Shown in pieces: positions 1 to 9,884 of a stretch of DNA of 64,000 nt. Below the pieces are notes generated by a model that saw only the letters and a list, made by a program, of their open reading frames with translations, searched no databases and had not been told where the DNA came from. Origin of the DNA: Procambarus clarkii (taxonomy: Eukaryota; Arthropoda; Malacostraca; Decapoda; Cambaridae); contig NC_091160.1 of the NCBI RefSeq assembly GCF_040958095.1, forward strand, positions 42,520,194-42,584,193, read 5' to 3'. How positions within the stretch are numbered: position 1 is the stretch's first letter; each line of letters begins with the position of its first letter. Made by a program: the position numbers and the translations under genes.

Positions 1-830
1 TCACAAAGGACAGCTACAATTATCAGTAAGATAATTATTTCTTCTGATCCAATCCCAGTACGGCAGGCCTTGGTGGTTGGACTAGGCCAAAACAATGGAA
101 ACTCTTGGGTTGCAAGAGCAGGAAAAGTCCTAAACAGACTACATTTAAAAAACATGATTCTTGATAGAGAGGGTGATCATCCACACCCAAATTACACTCC
201 TTCCGCGCCGTGGGAAGAGCCTACTTTCAAAATAGTAATAGAAAGTCTCCCAATGAAAAAGGCTGCCTACGATCCGACAATCCTAAGGCGCATAATAGAA
301 GAGCAAATGTATAGCATAGCATAGCAGTAGCAGGAGCCACCCACATCTTCACAGACGGATCGGTGGACACAAAATATGAGAGTGCTGGCGCTGCTCTTTG
401 CACGGCCAGCGTACAGGCATATTGGAGACTGGGAGGACTAGTATCATCAACCCAAACTGAGCTGTTTGCCATACAACAGGCATTCGCATATGTGATTGCA
501 CAAAACACTCAAAATGCAATCATACACACAGACTCAAAAGCTGCACTTCAAATACTAGGACAAAAACAGTGGAAAGATAATGTGGAAATAATTACCACCA
601 TTTTGTATCTTGGAGCAGTCGCTAAAGGCAAAGGACTCAACATAACTTTAAACTGGATCCCATCCCATGTTGGAATCCCATTAAATGAAAAAGCTGATGA
701 AATTGCTAAATTGGCAACTCGTCATCCAGTGATACATAAAACAATTCAACCCAGCCTAGAGAACATAAAAAACATCATCACCAAAAAACTCTCACACCTC
801 AACAAAGCCTACCTGCACCAGAGAATAGAA
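1..830 (+). pseudogene. RNH-LINE 1, RT tail and RNase H domain (fragment)
   Basis: This is the 3' half of a non-LTR retrotransposon polyprotein. Residues after the RT read in one frame (70-324), which ends at a TAG. An RNase H domain then reads openly from about 343. Its acidic residues are visible: DGS at 354-362, the TEL Glu at 459-461, TDSKAA with Asp at 531-533, and SHVG...KADE with His at 666-668 and Asp at 696-698. An RNase H placed after the RT is known from I-clade and related LINEs, where it degrades the RNA of the hybrid. The frame is cut at 830 by CR1 copy a and resumes beyond copy b (5533-5926). The stop at 322-324 and the insertions make it dead. The 5' part lies outside the window. 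The clade is inferred from domain order only. Confidence 0.8.
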
Positions 831-1564
831 CATAAGAACATAAGAACAAAGGTAACTGCAGAAGGCCTATTGGCCCATACGAGGCAGCTCCTATTCTATA
901 ACCACCCAATCCCACTCATATACTTATCCAACCCGCGCTTGAAACAATCAAGGGACCCCACCTCCACCACGTTACGCGGCAATTGGTTCCACAAATCTAC
1001 AACCTTGTTACTGAACCAGTATTTACCCAAGTCTTTCCTAAATCTAAACTTATCCAATTTATACCCATTGTTTCGTGTTCTGTCCTGTGTTGATACTTTT
1101 AATACCCTATTAATATCCCCCTTGTTATGTCCATTCACCCACTTGTAAACCTCTATCATGTCGCCCCTAACTCTTCGCCTTTCCAGTGAATGCAACTTAA
1201 GCTTTGTTAATCTTTCTTCATATGAAAGATTTCTAATTTGGGGAATTAACTTAGTCATCCTACGCTGGACACGTTCAAGTGAATTTATATCCATTCTATA
1301 ATATGGCGACCAAAACTGAACTGCATAATCTAAATGGGGCCTAACTAGAGCAAGATATAGCTTGAGAACCACACCAGGTGTCTTGTTACTAACGCTGCGA
1401 TTAATAAATCCAAGTGTCCGATTTGCCTTATTACGAACATTTATGCATTGATCCTTTTGTTTTAAATTCTTACTAATCATAACTCCCAGATCCCTTTCGC
1501 AATCCGACTTCGCAATCACAACACCATCTAGCTCGTATCTTGTAACTCTATCATCATTACCTAA
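831..1564 (-). mobile_element. CR1-like LINE copy a, 5'-truncated
   Basis: Reverse-strand 3' end of the same LINE family as copies b and c. It encodes only the last ~200 residues of ORF2 (896-1519, after the RT core) plus the 3' UTR. The element 3' end, at the low coordinate, shows the 8-nt tail TTCTTATG (read as CATAAGAA on +). The sequence is nearly identical to copies b and c. It sits inside RNH-LINE 1, 140 bp from copy b in the same orientation. Confidence 0.88.
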
Positions 1565-1704
1565 AAAGAAATGTCAATGACGTCTCCAGTAACCTCCTAA
1601 CTGTTCTACGCCTCAGTGCAGTCTACACCTGCAATAGCGGTTGCAATGCAATCAAATCAGTAGTCTTTCAATGACAACAATAACTAATGGGTTCACTGGC
1701 AACT
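1565..1704 (+). pseudogene. RNH-LINE 1 segment between two CR1 insertions
   Basis: A 140-bp piece left between CR1 copies a and b. By position it belongs to the stretch between the RNase H and the zinc-binding tail of RNH-LINE 1. One frame is open at its end (about 1674-1704) and could lead into the frame after 5533. Assignment is by context; the peptide itself is not recognisable. Confidence 0.5.
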
Positions 1705-1769
1705 CATAAGAACATAAGAACAAAGGTAATTGCAGAAGGCCTATTGGCCCATACGAGGCAGCTCCTATT

Positions 1770-4705
1770 CTATAACCACCCAATCCCACTCATATACTTG
1801 TCCAACCCGTGCTTGAAACAATCGAGGGACCCCACCTCCACAATGTTACGCGGCAATTGGTTCCACAAATCAACAACCCTGTTACTGAACCAGTATTTAC
1901 CCAAGTCTTTCCTAAATCTAAACTTATCCAATTTATATCCATTGTTTCGAGTTCTGTCCTGTGTTGATACTTTTAATACCCTATTAATATCCCCCCGGTT
2001 ATGTCCATTCATCCACTTGTAAACCTCTATCATGTCACCCCTAACTCTTCGCCTTTCCAGTGAATGCAACTTAAGCTTTGTTAATCTTTCTTCATATGAA
2101 AGATTTCTAATTTGGGGAATTAACTTAGTCATCCTACGCTGGACACGTTCAAGTGAATTTATATCCATTCTATAATATGGCGACCAAAACTGAACTGCAT
2201 AATCTAAATGGGGCCTAACTAGAGCAAGATATAGCTTGAGAACCACACCAGGTGTCTTGTTACTAACGCTGCGATTAATAAATCCAAGTGTCCGATTTGC
2301 CTTATTACGAACATTTATGCATTGATCCTTTTGTTTTAAATTCTTACTAATCATAACTCCCAGATCCCTTTCGCAATCCGACTTCGCAATCACAACACCA
2401 TCTAGCTCGTATCTTGTAACTCTATCATCATTACCTAACCTCAGAACTTTACATTTATCAGCATTAAACTGCATCTGCCAATCCTTTGACCATTTCAAAA
2501 CCCTATCTAGATCAACTTGAAGTGATAGTGAGTCCTCCTCCGAATTAATTTCCCTACCGATTTTCGTATCATCGGCAAATTTGCAAATGTTGCTACTCAA
2601 ACCTGAATCTAAATCATTTATATATATTATAAACAACAGAGGTCCCAGGACAGAGCCTTGAGGCACTCCACTTACAACATTTTCCCACTCTGACTTGATT
2701 CCATTTATACTAACTCTCTGTTTCCTTTGGTATAGCCATGCCCTAATCCAGCTTAATATAGCACCCCCAATACCATGAGACTCTATTTTTTAATCAGTCT
2801 TTCATGTGGCACTGTATCAAAAGCTTTGCTAAAGTCAAGGTATACAACATCGCAATCCTTACCACTATCAACTGCCTCAACAATGCTAGAATAAAAAGAT
2901 AACAAATTTGTTAAACATGAACGGCCATTTATAAAACCATGTTGCGACTCAATTATTAATTTATGTTTTTCAAGATGAAGACGAATTTTATTTGCTATTA
3001 TAGATTCGAGTAACTTTCCCACAATAGACGTTAGGCTAATTGGTCGATAGTTAGACGCAAGTGATCTATCTCCTTTCTTAAAAACTGGTATCACATTAGC
3101 AACTTTCCAAAACTCTGGCACTCTGCCTGACTCTATTGATTTATTAAATATGGTTGACAGTGGGTCACAAAGCTCCTCTTTGCATTCTTTAAGCACCCTA
3201 GCAAACACTTCATCCGGCCCTGGGGATTTGTTTGGTTTGAGTTTTACTATTTGTTTAAGAACATCCTCCCTGGTAACTGCTAAACTCGTCAACCTGTCCT
3301 CGTCCCCACCCACATAGACTTGTTCGGCTGAAGGCATATTGTTAAGTTCCTCTTTAGTAAATACAGATACAAAATATTTATTAAAAATACTACTCATCTC
3401 TTCATCACTATCTGTTATTTGACCTGTCTCAGTTTTTAATGGACCTATCCTTTCCCTAGTCTTAGTACGATATAACTGAAAAAACCCTTTAGGATTTGTC
3501 TTTGCTTGCCCTGCTATGCGAACTTCATAGTTTCTTTTTGCTTTCCTTATCTCTTTTTTAACATTTCTAACCAGTTGTACGAATTCCTGTTCTAAAGTGA
3601 CCTCCCCATTTTTAATCCTTTTGTACCAAGCTCTCTTTTTACCTATAAGGTTCTTCAAATTCTTTGTTATCCACTTTGGGTCATTAGTATACGATCTATT
3701 CAATTTGTATGGTATACTACGTTCCTGTGCTTTGTTTAGAATATTCTTAAATAAGTTATATATTGAATCCACATCGAAATCCCCATTTAAGTCACCTATC
3801 GCTGGGTTCATGTCTCGCTCCAAGACCGGCCCACACCCCATACCCAAGCCTTTCCAATCAATTTGACCCAAAAAATTTCTTAGGCTATTAAAATCAGCTT
3901 TTCGAAAATCTGGCACTTTAACAGAATTTTCTCCTACTGGTCTATTCCATTCTATGCTAAATCTGATTTCTTTGTGATCACTGCTCCCTAGCTCACTCCC
4001 TATTTCGATGTCATTAATTTGCGTTTCCCTGTTAGTTAACACTAAATCTAAAATATTATTTTCCCGTGTTGGTTCCTTAATGTGTTGCGTAAGAAAGCAA
4101 TCGTCAATTAATTCTAGAAAATCTTCTGCTTCACTATTCCCTGTTTTGTTCAACCAGTTTATTCCGCTAAAATTAAAGTCACCCATGACATAAATACTGT
4201 TAGATCTAGATGCTCTAGATATTTCATCCCATAGATGCTTTGCTTCCATTCTGTCTAAATTTGGTGGCCTATATATTACTCCTATTATAATATTATTAGC
4301 TTTTTCGTTTAATTCAATCCAAATAGTTTCTGTGTGTGGCTCAGTTTTGATTCCCTCTTTGAGACTACATTTCAAATTGTCCCTAACATATATGGCTACT
4401 CCACCTCCTCGTCTAATATATCTATCTGTGTGAAATAGTTTAAATCCATATATTTGATATTCAGCTAATAGTTCTCTATTTTCTACATTCATCCACGTTT
4501 CGGTAAGTGCAATAATATCTATTTTTTCTGTGCAGACAAGAGCATTTAATTCGTTAATTTTATTTCTTAGACTTCTACTGTTAGTGTAATATACCCTAAG
4601 TGAATTGTTATTTTGCGGACCTTCTCTTTCCCTGATCGTTTTGCCAATTCCTTTCTCCCACAAACACATACTTTTATTACCTCCTTCCTCCAAATCAATT
4701 CCCAT
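1770..4705 (-). pseudogene. CR1-like LINE ORF2 (endonuclease-RT), frameshifted (copy b)
   Basis: Starts at the ATG at 4705. An APE-type endonuclease with YYTNSRSLRNK, GDFN and SSDH motifs is followed by an RT core (NYRPISLTSIVGK, LDFSKAFDTV). The frame stops at 2783. The rest of the RT, including FADD, reads in another frame down to 1770. The cause is visible: a run of seven A in copy c (about 11809-11815) is six in copy b, a one-base deletion just after the RLIKK codons. Apart from this the protein is nearly identical to the intact ORF2 of copy c, so the break is recent. Confidence 0.92.
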
Positions 4706-4716
4706 ACCTCTATCTA

Positions 4717-5529
4717 CTAACAGTTTAAACCCAAACAAACACCTCTAACCACTTCTTCTAGCGAGTTCGCAACAGCAACAACCCCAGCTCTCGATAGATG
4801 CACCCCATCACGAGCATACATTTCATTTCTTCCATAGAAGTGTTCCCAGTTGTCTATGAAAGATATTGCATTTGATTTGCAATATCTTTCCAGCCGGCAA
4901 TTGACACCAAGTGCCCTCGATATCCATTCATTTCCCACTCCCTTTCTTGGAAGAATGCCACATATGATCGGGATTCCTCCCTTGCTCCTAACTAACTCTA
5001 TGGCTGTTTTATACCTCTGAATCAGTTCCTCACTCCTGACTCGACCAACATCATTTCCTCCCACGCTAATGCAAATAATGGGATTGTTCCCATTACCAGC
5101 CATAATATCATTCATGTTGTTTATAATATCACCAATGCCAGCTCCGGGATAGCAAACCCTTAACCTGTTCCCCCTATCTCTAGCACAAAACGTTCTATCC
5201 AAATACCTTATCTGGGAATCTCCCACAACTAATGTTTGCTTAGGTACTTCCTTTACTTTCTGAGGGGCCTGCGCTTCCTTTCTCTTCGTTGCTTTCCCTT
5301 TTGCGCGATCCACAGTCTCTCCACAGCACTCGTCCTCCAAAACGTCAAATGAATTTGAAGTTGCTATGGCGTTTGAAGGCGGCTTTATCAAAGTCTTCTT
5401 AAGGCCCCTGTCTTTCGCAACTCTCCAAGACGAGGTCCCTTTACTGCTGGTCTCCTCCTTCGTTACTTCTCGTTGTTTTACTCCAGCACCCTTCCTCAAA
5501 TTAATCCTTACGTTAACACTCTGTCCCAC
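4717..5529 (-). CDS. CR1-like LINE ORF1 with SGNH/GDSL esterase-like domain (copy b, partial)
   Basis: About 270 codons are open, without a convincing ATG, so the N-terminus is missing. A basic, low-complexity N-terminal stretch is followed by a hydrolase-like domain with three recognisable blocks: GDSQ (nucleophile Ser), GGND and DGVHLS (Asp/His). This SGNH-type esterase arrangement is known in ORF1 of some CR1/L2 LINEs. Its role in transposition is not settled; lipid or membrane contact has been proposed. The ORF ends about 12 nt before the first ATG of ORF2 (4705). The protein is near-identical to copy c, so both are young. This is a retrotransposon protein, not a host esterase. Confidence 0.85.
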   Translation of the reverse strand: MGQSVNVRINLRKGAGVKQREVTKEETSSKGTSSWRVAKDRGLKKTLIKPPSNAIATSNSFDVLEDECCGETVDRAKGKATKRKEAQAPQKVKEVPKQTLVVGDSQIRYLDRTFCARDRGNRLRVCYPGAGIGDIINNMNDIMAGNGNNPIICISVGGNDVGRVRSEELIQRYKTAIELVRSKGGIPIICGILPRKGVGNEWISRALGVNCRLERYCKSNAISFIDNWEHFYGRNEMYARDGVHLSRAGVVAVANSLEEVVRGVCLGLNC

Positions 5530-5532
5530 GGA

Positions 5533-5926
5533 CGATCAACAATCAATAACAATAGCTGAAGGTTCGCCATCTGCAACATGGTATCTTCAGGCAACCAAAT
5601 TAGAAAGGTTAAATATCCCAAAAGGAATCAACAGGGAAATAGCAGTTAGGTTATATAGACTACGTCTAAGTTACAGATGCAACTGGGAGATTGGTGAACC
5701 CCGACAGAGAGAGTGCATCTTCTGCCAAACTGTCACAGAAAAGCCATTACTTCACTATCTTCTGGAATGTGAAGCAACCAATGACCTTAGAAGAGCTTTA
5801 AGAGTTCCTGAATCATGTAGTGGCCACCCTGAAGCCATCAACACAGCCACTCTCCTGGTCAACAAAGGTGTCCAGCAGCTGGACACCCTCATAAAGACTG
5901 TGAAGCAGTATCCTCCCCCACGATAA
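5533..5926 (+). pseudogene. RNH-LINE 1, C-terminal zinc-binding domain
   Basis: Continuation of the polyprotein interrupted at 830. The frame holds a C-x2-C-x9-H-x4-C motif (CIFC...LLH...C), which also follows the RNase H in RNH-LINE 2 and in the minus-strand RNH-LINE at 17345. It ends at a stop after a proline-rich tail (PPPR). Such cysteine/histidine tails are typical of RNase H-bearing LINEs and probably bind nucleic acid. A 13-A run at 5962-5974 may be the remains of the element's tail. Confidence 0.78.
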
Positions 5927-5935
5927 CAGCCTGAT

Positions 5936-7640
5936 GGTTAAATGCAACCTCAGAATACTGAGAAAAAAAAAAAAAATTTATTGTACCACTTACGGGCTAT
6001 TCATGCCCGTGCCACCTTTTGGGTGACTTAATCTTTATCAATCATCAAAGCAGTGCTCACAGTTATAGCCCCGCTCTTGTGCCAGGTAAGTCCACTGCGG
6101 GCTCACCATATCCCGTGCTACTTGGAACTTTTAGTTCCAAGTAGCTGAATCTTAAACAACAACAACGAAGCAGAGCATCATCCACAGATCCCAAGTACCA
6201 GCTATTGGTACTGGTAATGGCTCCAAAGGGCCTCCACTTACGGGCTATTCATGCCCGTGTCCCCTTTTGGGTGGCTAAATCTGTATCAATCAATCAAGCA
6301 GAGCATTACGGGCTATTCATGCCCATGCCACCTCTTGGGTAGCTTAATATTTAACAATCAGTCAAGCAGAGCAGCATATATACTTACGGGCTATTCATGC
6401 CCGTGCCACCTTTAGGTGGCTTAATCTTCATCAATCAATCAGAGCAGCATACATACACACCATCTGGTCACCATTTGGTCAGGGAGACATCTCCCGTCAC
6501 GCAGGGTGCAGTCGCACCTCCACAGGTCTCCAGTATCATCTATTGATACTGGTAATGGCTCAAAAGGGCCACCACTTACGAGCTATTCATGCCCGTGCCA
6601 CCTTTTGGGCGGCTTCATCTTCATCTTAACACATTTCATAAGGGAGACATCTCCCGTCATGCAGGGTGCATTCGCACCTCCTCAGATCTCCAGTATCAGC
6701 TCTTGATACTGGTAATGGCTTAAAATGGCCACCACTTACGGGCTATTTATGCCCGTGCCACCTTTTGGGTTGCTTCATCTTCATCTTAACACATTTCATA
6801 AGGGAGACATCTCCCGTCATGCAGGGTGCATTCGCACCTCCTCAGATCTCCAGTATCAGCTCTTGATACTGGTAATGGCTTAAAATGGCCACCACTTACG
6901 GGCTATTCATGCCCGTGCCACCTTTTCGATGGTTTAATCGTCATCTTGGACACATTCATGGGAGACATCTCCCGTCATGCAGAGTGCACTTGCACCTCCA
7001 CAGATCTCCAGTATCAGCTCTTGATACTGGTGATGGCTCGAAAGGGCCACCACTTACGAGCTATTCATGCCCGTGCCATCTTTTGGGTGGCTTCATCTTC
7101 ATCTTCTTCATCTGTTTAAAACACGGGAGACATCTCCCGTCACGTTGGGTGCAGTCGCACCTCCACAGATCTCCAGTATCTTTTATTGATACTGGTGATG
7201 GCTCAAAAGGGCCACCACTTACCAATTCATGCCCGTGCCACCTATTGGGTGGCTTCATCTTCATCTTAACACATTCACAAGGGAGACATCTCCCATCATG
7301 CAGGGTGCATTCGCACCTCCACAGATCTCCAGTATCAGCTCTTGATACTGGTAATGGCTTAAAATGGCCACCACTTACGGGCTATTCATGCCCGTGCCAC
7401 CTTTTGGGTGACTTAATCTTCATCATCATCGGGCTATTCATGCCCGTGCCACCTTTTGGGTGGCTTAATCTTCATCAATCATCAATCAGAGCAGCATACG
7501 GGCTCACCATAGCCCGTGCTACATGGACACTTCGTCCTGAGTAGCTAAATCTGAAACAACAACAATCAATCGATCAGAGCAGCAGAGGTCACGACCTCTC
7601 CGTAGGGTGCAGTCGCACCTCCACAGATCCCCAGTATCAG
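5936..7640. repeat. Hairpin-chain repeat array, ~160-bp units
   Basis: From about 6490 to 7450 the sequence repeats with a period of about 160 bp (155-169). The first part, 5936-6490, holds shorter partial units. Each unit is a string of short self-complementary stems: ACGGGC-TATTCAT-GCCCGT, GCCACC-TTTTG-GGTGGC, GGGAGA-CA-TCTCCC, CAGTATCA-GCTCT-TGATACTG and GGTGC-AGTC-GCACC. Near 6119-6145 and 7500-7600 there are further stems, for example CTACTTGGAACT with AGTTCCAAGTAG. Loops vary more than stems. One stem shows a paired change: AGTACC/GGTACT at 6194-6212 against AGTATC/GATACT in later units. Short ORFs across the array are by-products. I cannot name the family. Confidence 0.85.
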
Positions 7641-7971
7641 CTAATGATAAGAAGCAGTGACCACTCAAGATCAACAGAATCTTACAGCACAAGAGACAGA
7701 CAACAACAGCCAATGCAGTCTGATATGCAACAACACCAACAAAGACGTATTGAACAGCAGAGATGCACAGGTTCCGACAACACAAGAAACAGCCACGAGC
7801 AATCAATGCAGTCCAACATGCAGCAATACCAACAACAAAGTGATGGACCACAGTTATGGACAGATTCCAACAACGCCGGGCATGATCACGAACAATCAAT
7901 GCAGTCCGATTTGCAGCGACACGACTTGCGAGGTGGAGAATATAGAGGTCGATCCCGAAGAGGAGTTCTAG
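7641..7971 (+). pseudogene. RNH-LINE 2, ORF1-like tail (Gln/Asn/Cys-rich)
   Basis: Directly after the hairpin array a frame from about 7657 to the stop at 7969-7971 encodes a 104-residue peptide. It contains three imperfect repeats of an NNQCSPICSN-type motif and an acidic end (EVDPEEEF). The DNA carries three matching repeats of about 90 bp around 'caatgcagtc'. It ends about 10 nt before the endonuclease frame begins, so it may be the end of ORF1 of the LINE that follows. No known domain is visible. A second frame across the same bases is Gln-rich and runs into the endonuclease; which frame was coding is uncertain. Confidence 0.45.
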
Positions 7972-9137
7972 TAGAACAGGCAACACCAACCGAAACCGTC
8001 GTCTGGCCATTACGAATACAGCAGTGGAACATACAAGGTCTTGGAAATAAAAACCACACACTTCAGGCGGCTGCAATCAGCACGAAAGCAGATACAATCG
8101 TTTTGGAAGAAACTCTTTTTCCCAGCCACGAAATCCTTCAGATTAGCTGGATATCAGCACTATGTTATACCGTACGAGCAGGGGAGACAAAGAGGATTAA
8201 TGACCCTAGTCAGGAACACCATACCCAGCAAGAAAATAGACCCAGTTTCATGTGGGGATGGAGTAGAGGTATTAGCAGTAACAGTGAATATAGCTAATAT
8301 TGAGCTCCTCATATACAACGTCTACAAGCCCCCTAGACGTAAACTAGAAGCAGAGGCAGTGCTCACCTTGGCCACGCAGGAAAATGTAATTATTGCTGAG
8401 GATTTTAATACTCATCATCAAGAGTTAGGTGCGACTGGGCCAGCCAATGCAGATGGGCGCCACTTAGCTGCAGCTCTGCGAGAAGTACCTGAAATTACAC
8501 TTCTCAACACTGGGGAACCCACTCACATTCTAGGAGGTTCCCTTGATCTTACATTAATCTCAACAGCACTCAAGCATCAGGCGAAGTGGGAAGTAGACCC
8601 GGTGATCACCAGTGACCACTATGATACTGTCACAACACTAAACATAGAACGTCCTCCTACACCACCTGCACAACCTAGGTGGAATTTAAGAAAGGCCAAT
8701 TGGAATATATACCAAGAAGAACTTGAAAAATGGTATGCAACGTACACGCCACCTGAGGATTTGAACATACACGAGACCAATCTGCAGGAAGCCATTGCAG
8801 CTGCTGCAAACAAAGCTATTCCAATCATTATCACAGGAAACACAAAACGAAAGAACTATTGGTTCTATAGTAATGAAGTTAAAGAACAGAACCACAGAGT
8901 CAACATCTTCAGAAAACATCTAAAGAGAAACCCCACACCAGAAGGAAGAACTCTGCTACGAGCGGTGATATCTGAAGCAAGACGAGTTTCTAGAGAAGTA
9001 AAGGAGGCAAGATGGTTTGAGTGGTGTCAAAACTCTAAATGAACATAGTAGTCTTGGCAAGATATGGGGTCAGATTATATCAGGTCGACCAGCCCGACCA
9101 CAGGCATGTATTCAACCATTGTAAATGACCATGACAT
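7972..9137 (+). pseudogene. RNH-LINE 2, APE-type endonuclease and start of RT
   Basis: The endonuclease begins in one frame (QWNIQGLGNK near 8021-8050, ETLFPSHE near 8110), then a frameshift near 8140 moves it to the frame open to 9042. Motifs there are YKPPRRK, EDFNTH (the usual G of GDFN replaced by E) and TSDHYDT. A linker leads into the RT N-terminus. After a second frameshift near 9030 the frame reads on (NEHSSLGKIWGQ...) to about 9137, where CR1 copy c is inserted. The rest continues at 12894. The nuclease nicks target DNA to prime reverse transcription. Frameshifts and the substituted motif show it is inactive. Confidence 0.8.
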
Positions 9138-9873
9138 GACCAGCAGTAAAGGGACCTCGTCTTGGAGAGTTGTGAAAGACAGGGGCCTTAAGAAGACTTT
9201 GATAAAGCCGCCTTCAAACGCCATAGCAACTTCTAATTCATTTGACGTTTTGGAGGACGAGTGCTGTGGAGAGACTGTGGATCGCGCAAAAGGGAAAGCA
9301 ACGAAGAGAAAGGAAGCGCAGGCCCCTCAGAAAGTAAAGGAAGTACCTAAGCAAACATTAGTTGTGGGAGATTCCCAGATAAGGTATTTGGATAGAACGT
9401 TTTGTGCTAGAGATAGGGGGAACAGGTTAAGGGTTTGCTATCCCGGAGCTGGCATTGGTGATATTATAAACAACATGAATGATATTATGGCTGGTAATGG
9501 GAACAATCCCATTATTTGCATTAGCGTGGGAGGAAATGATGTTGGTCGAGTTAGGAGTGAGGAACTGATTCAGAGGTATAAAACAGCCATAGAGTTAGTT
9601 AGGAGCAAGGGAGGAATCCCGATCATATGTGGCATTCTTCCAAGAAAGGGAGTGGGAAATGAATGGATATCGAGGGCACTTGGTGTCAATTGCCGGCTGG
9701 AAAGATATTGCAAATCAAATGCAATATCTTTCATAGACAACTGGGAACACTTCTATGGAAGAAATGAAATGTATGCTCGTGATGGGGTGCATCTATCGAG
9801 AGCTGGGGTTGTTGCTGTTGCGAACTCGTTAGAAGAAGTGGTTAGAGGTGTTTGTTTGGGTTTAAACTGTTAG
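9138..9873 (+). CDS. CR1-like LINE ORF1 with SGNH/GDSL esterase-like domain (copy c, 5'-truncated)
   Basis: The frame enters from host sequence (an incidental ATG lies at 9064) and ends at the TAG at 9871-9873. Esterase-type blocks are GDSQ at 9367-9378, GGND at 9529-9540 and the DGVH pair, with Asp at 9781 and His at 9790. The upstream ~80 residues are basic and low-complexity. The ORF2 ATG follows 12 nt after the stop, a spacing suited to reinitiation. It matches copy b almost residue for residue. The domain class is established for CR1/L2-type ORF1; activity here is inference. Confidence 0.87.
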
Positions 9874-9884
9874 TAGATAGAGGT

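Larger units (their letters stand above)
1705..5532 (-). mobile_element. CR1-like LINE copy b, nearly full length
   Basis: Reverse-strand LINE with ORF1 (esterase-like) and ORF2 (endonuclease plus RT), ending at low coordinates in the TTCTTATG-type tail. It is almost identical to copy c on the other strand (9138-12893), so the two form a long inverted pair about 3.6 kb apart. It extends about 80 bp further 5' than copy c, but no ATG start for ORF1 is visible, so it is probably still slightly 5'-truncated. It is inserted in RNH-LINE 1, whose tail resumes at 5533. Confidence 0.92.

Noticed and set aside
9138..9873. Host GDSL esterase gene
   Set aside because: It is directly followed by an endonuclease-RT ORF and repeated almost identically at 4717-5529; a LINE ORF1.
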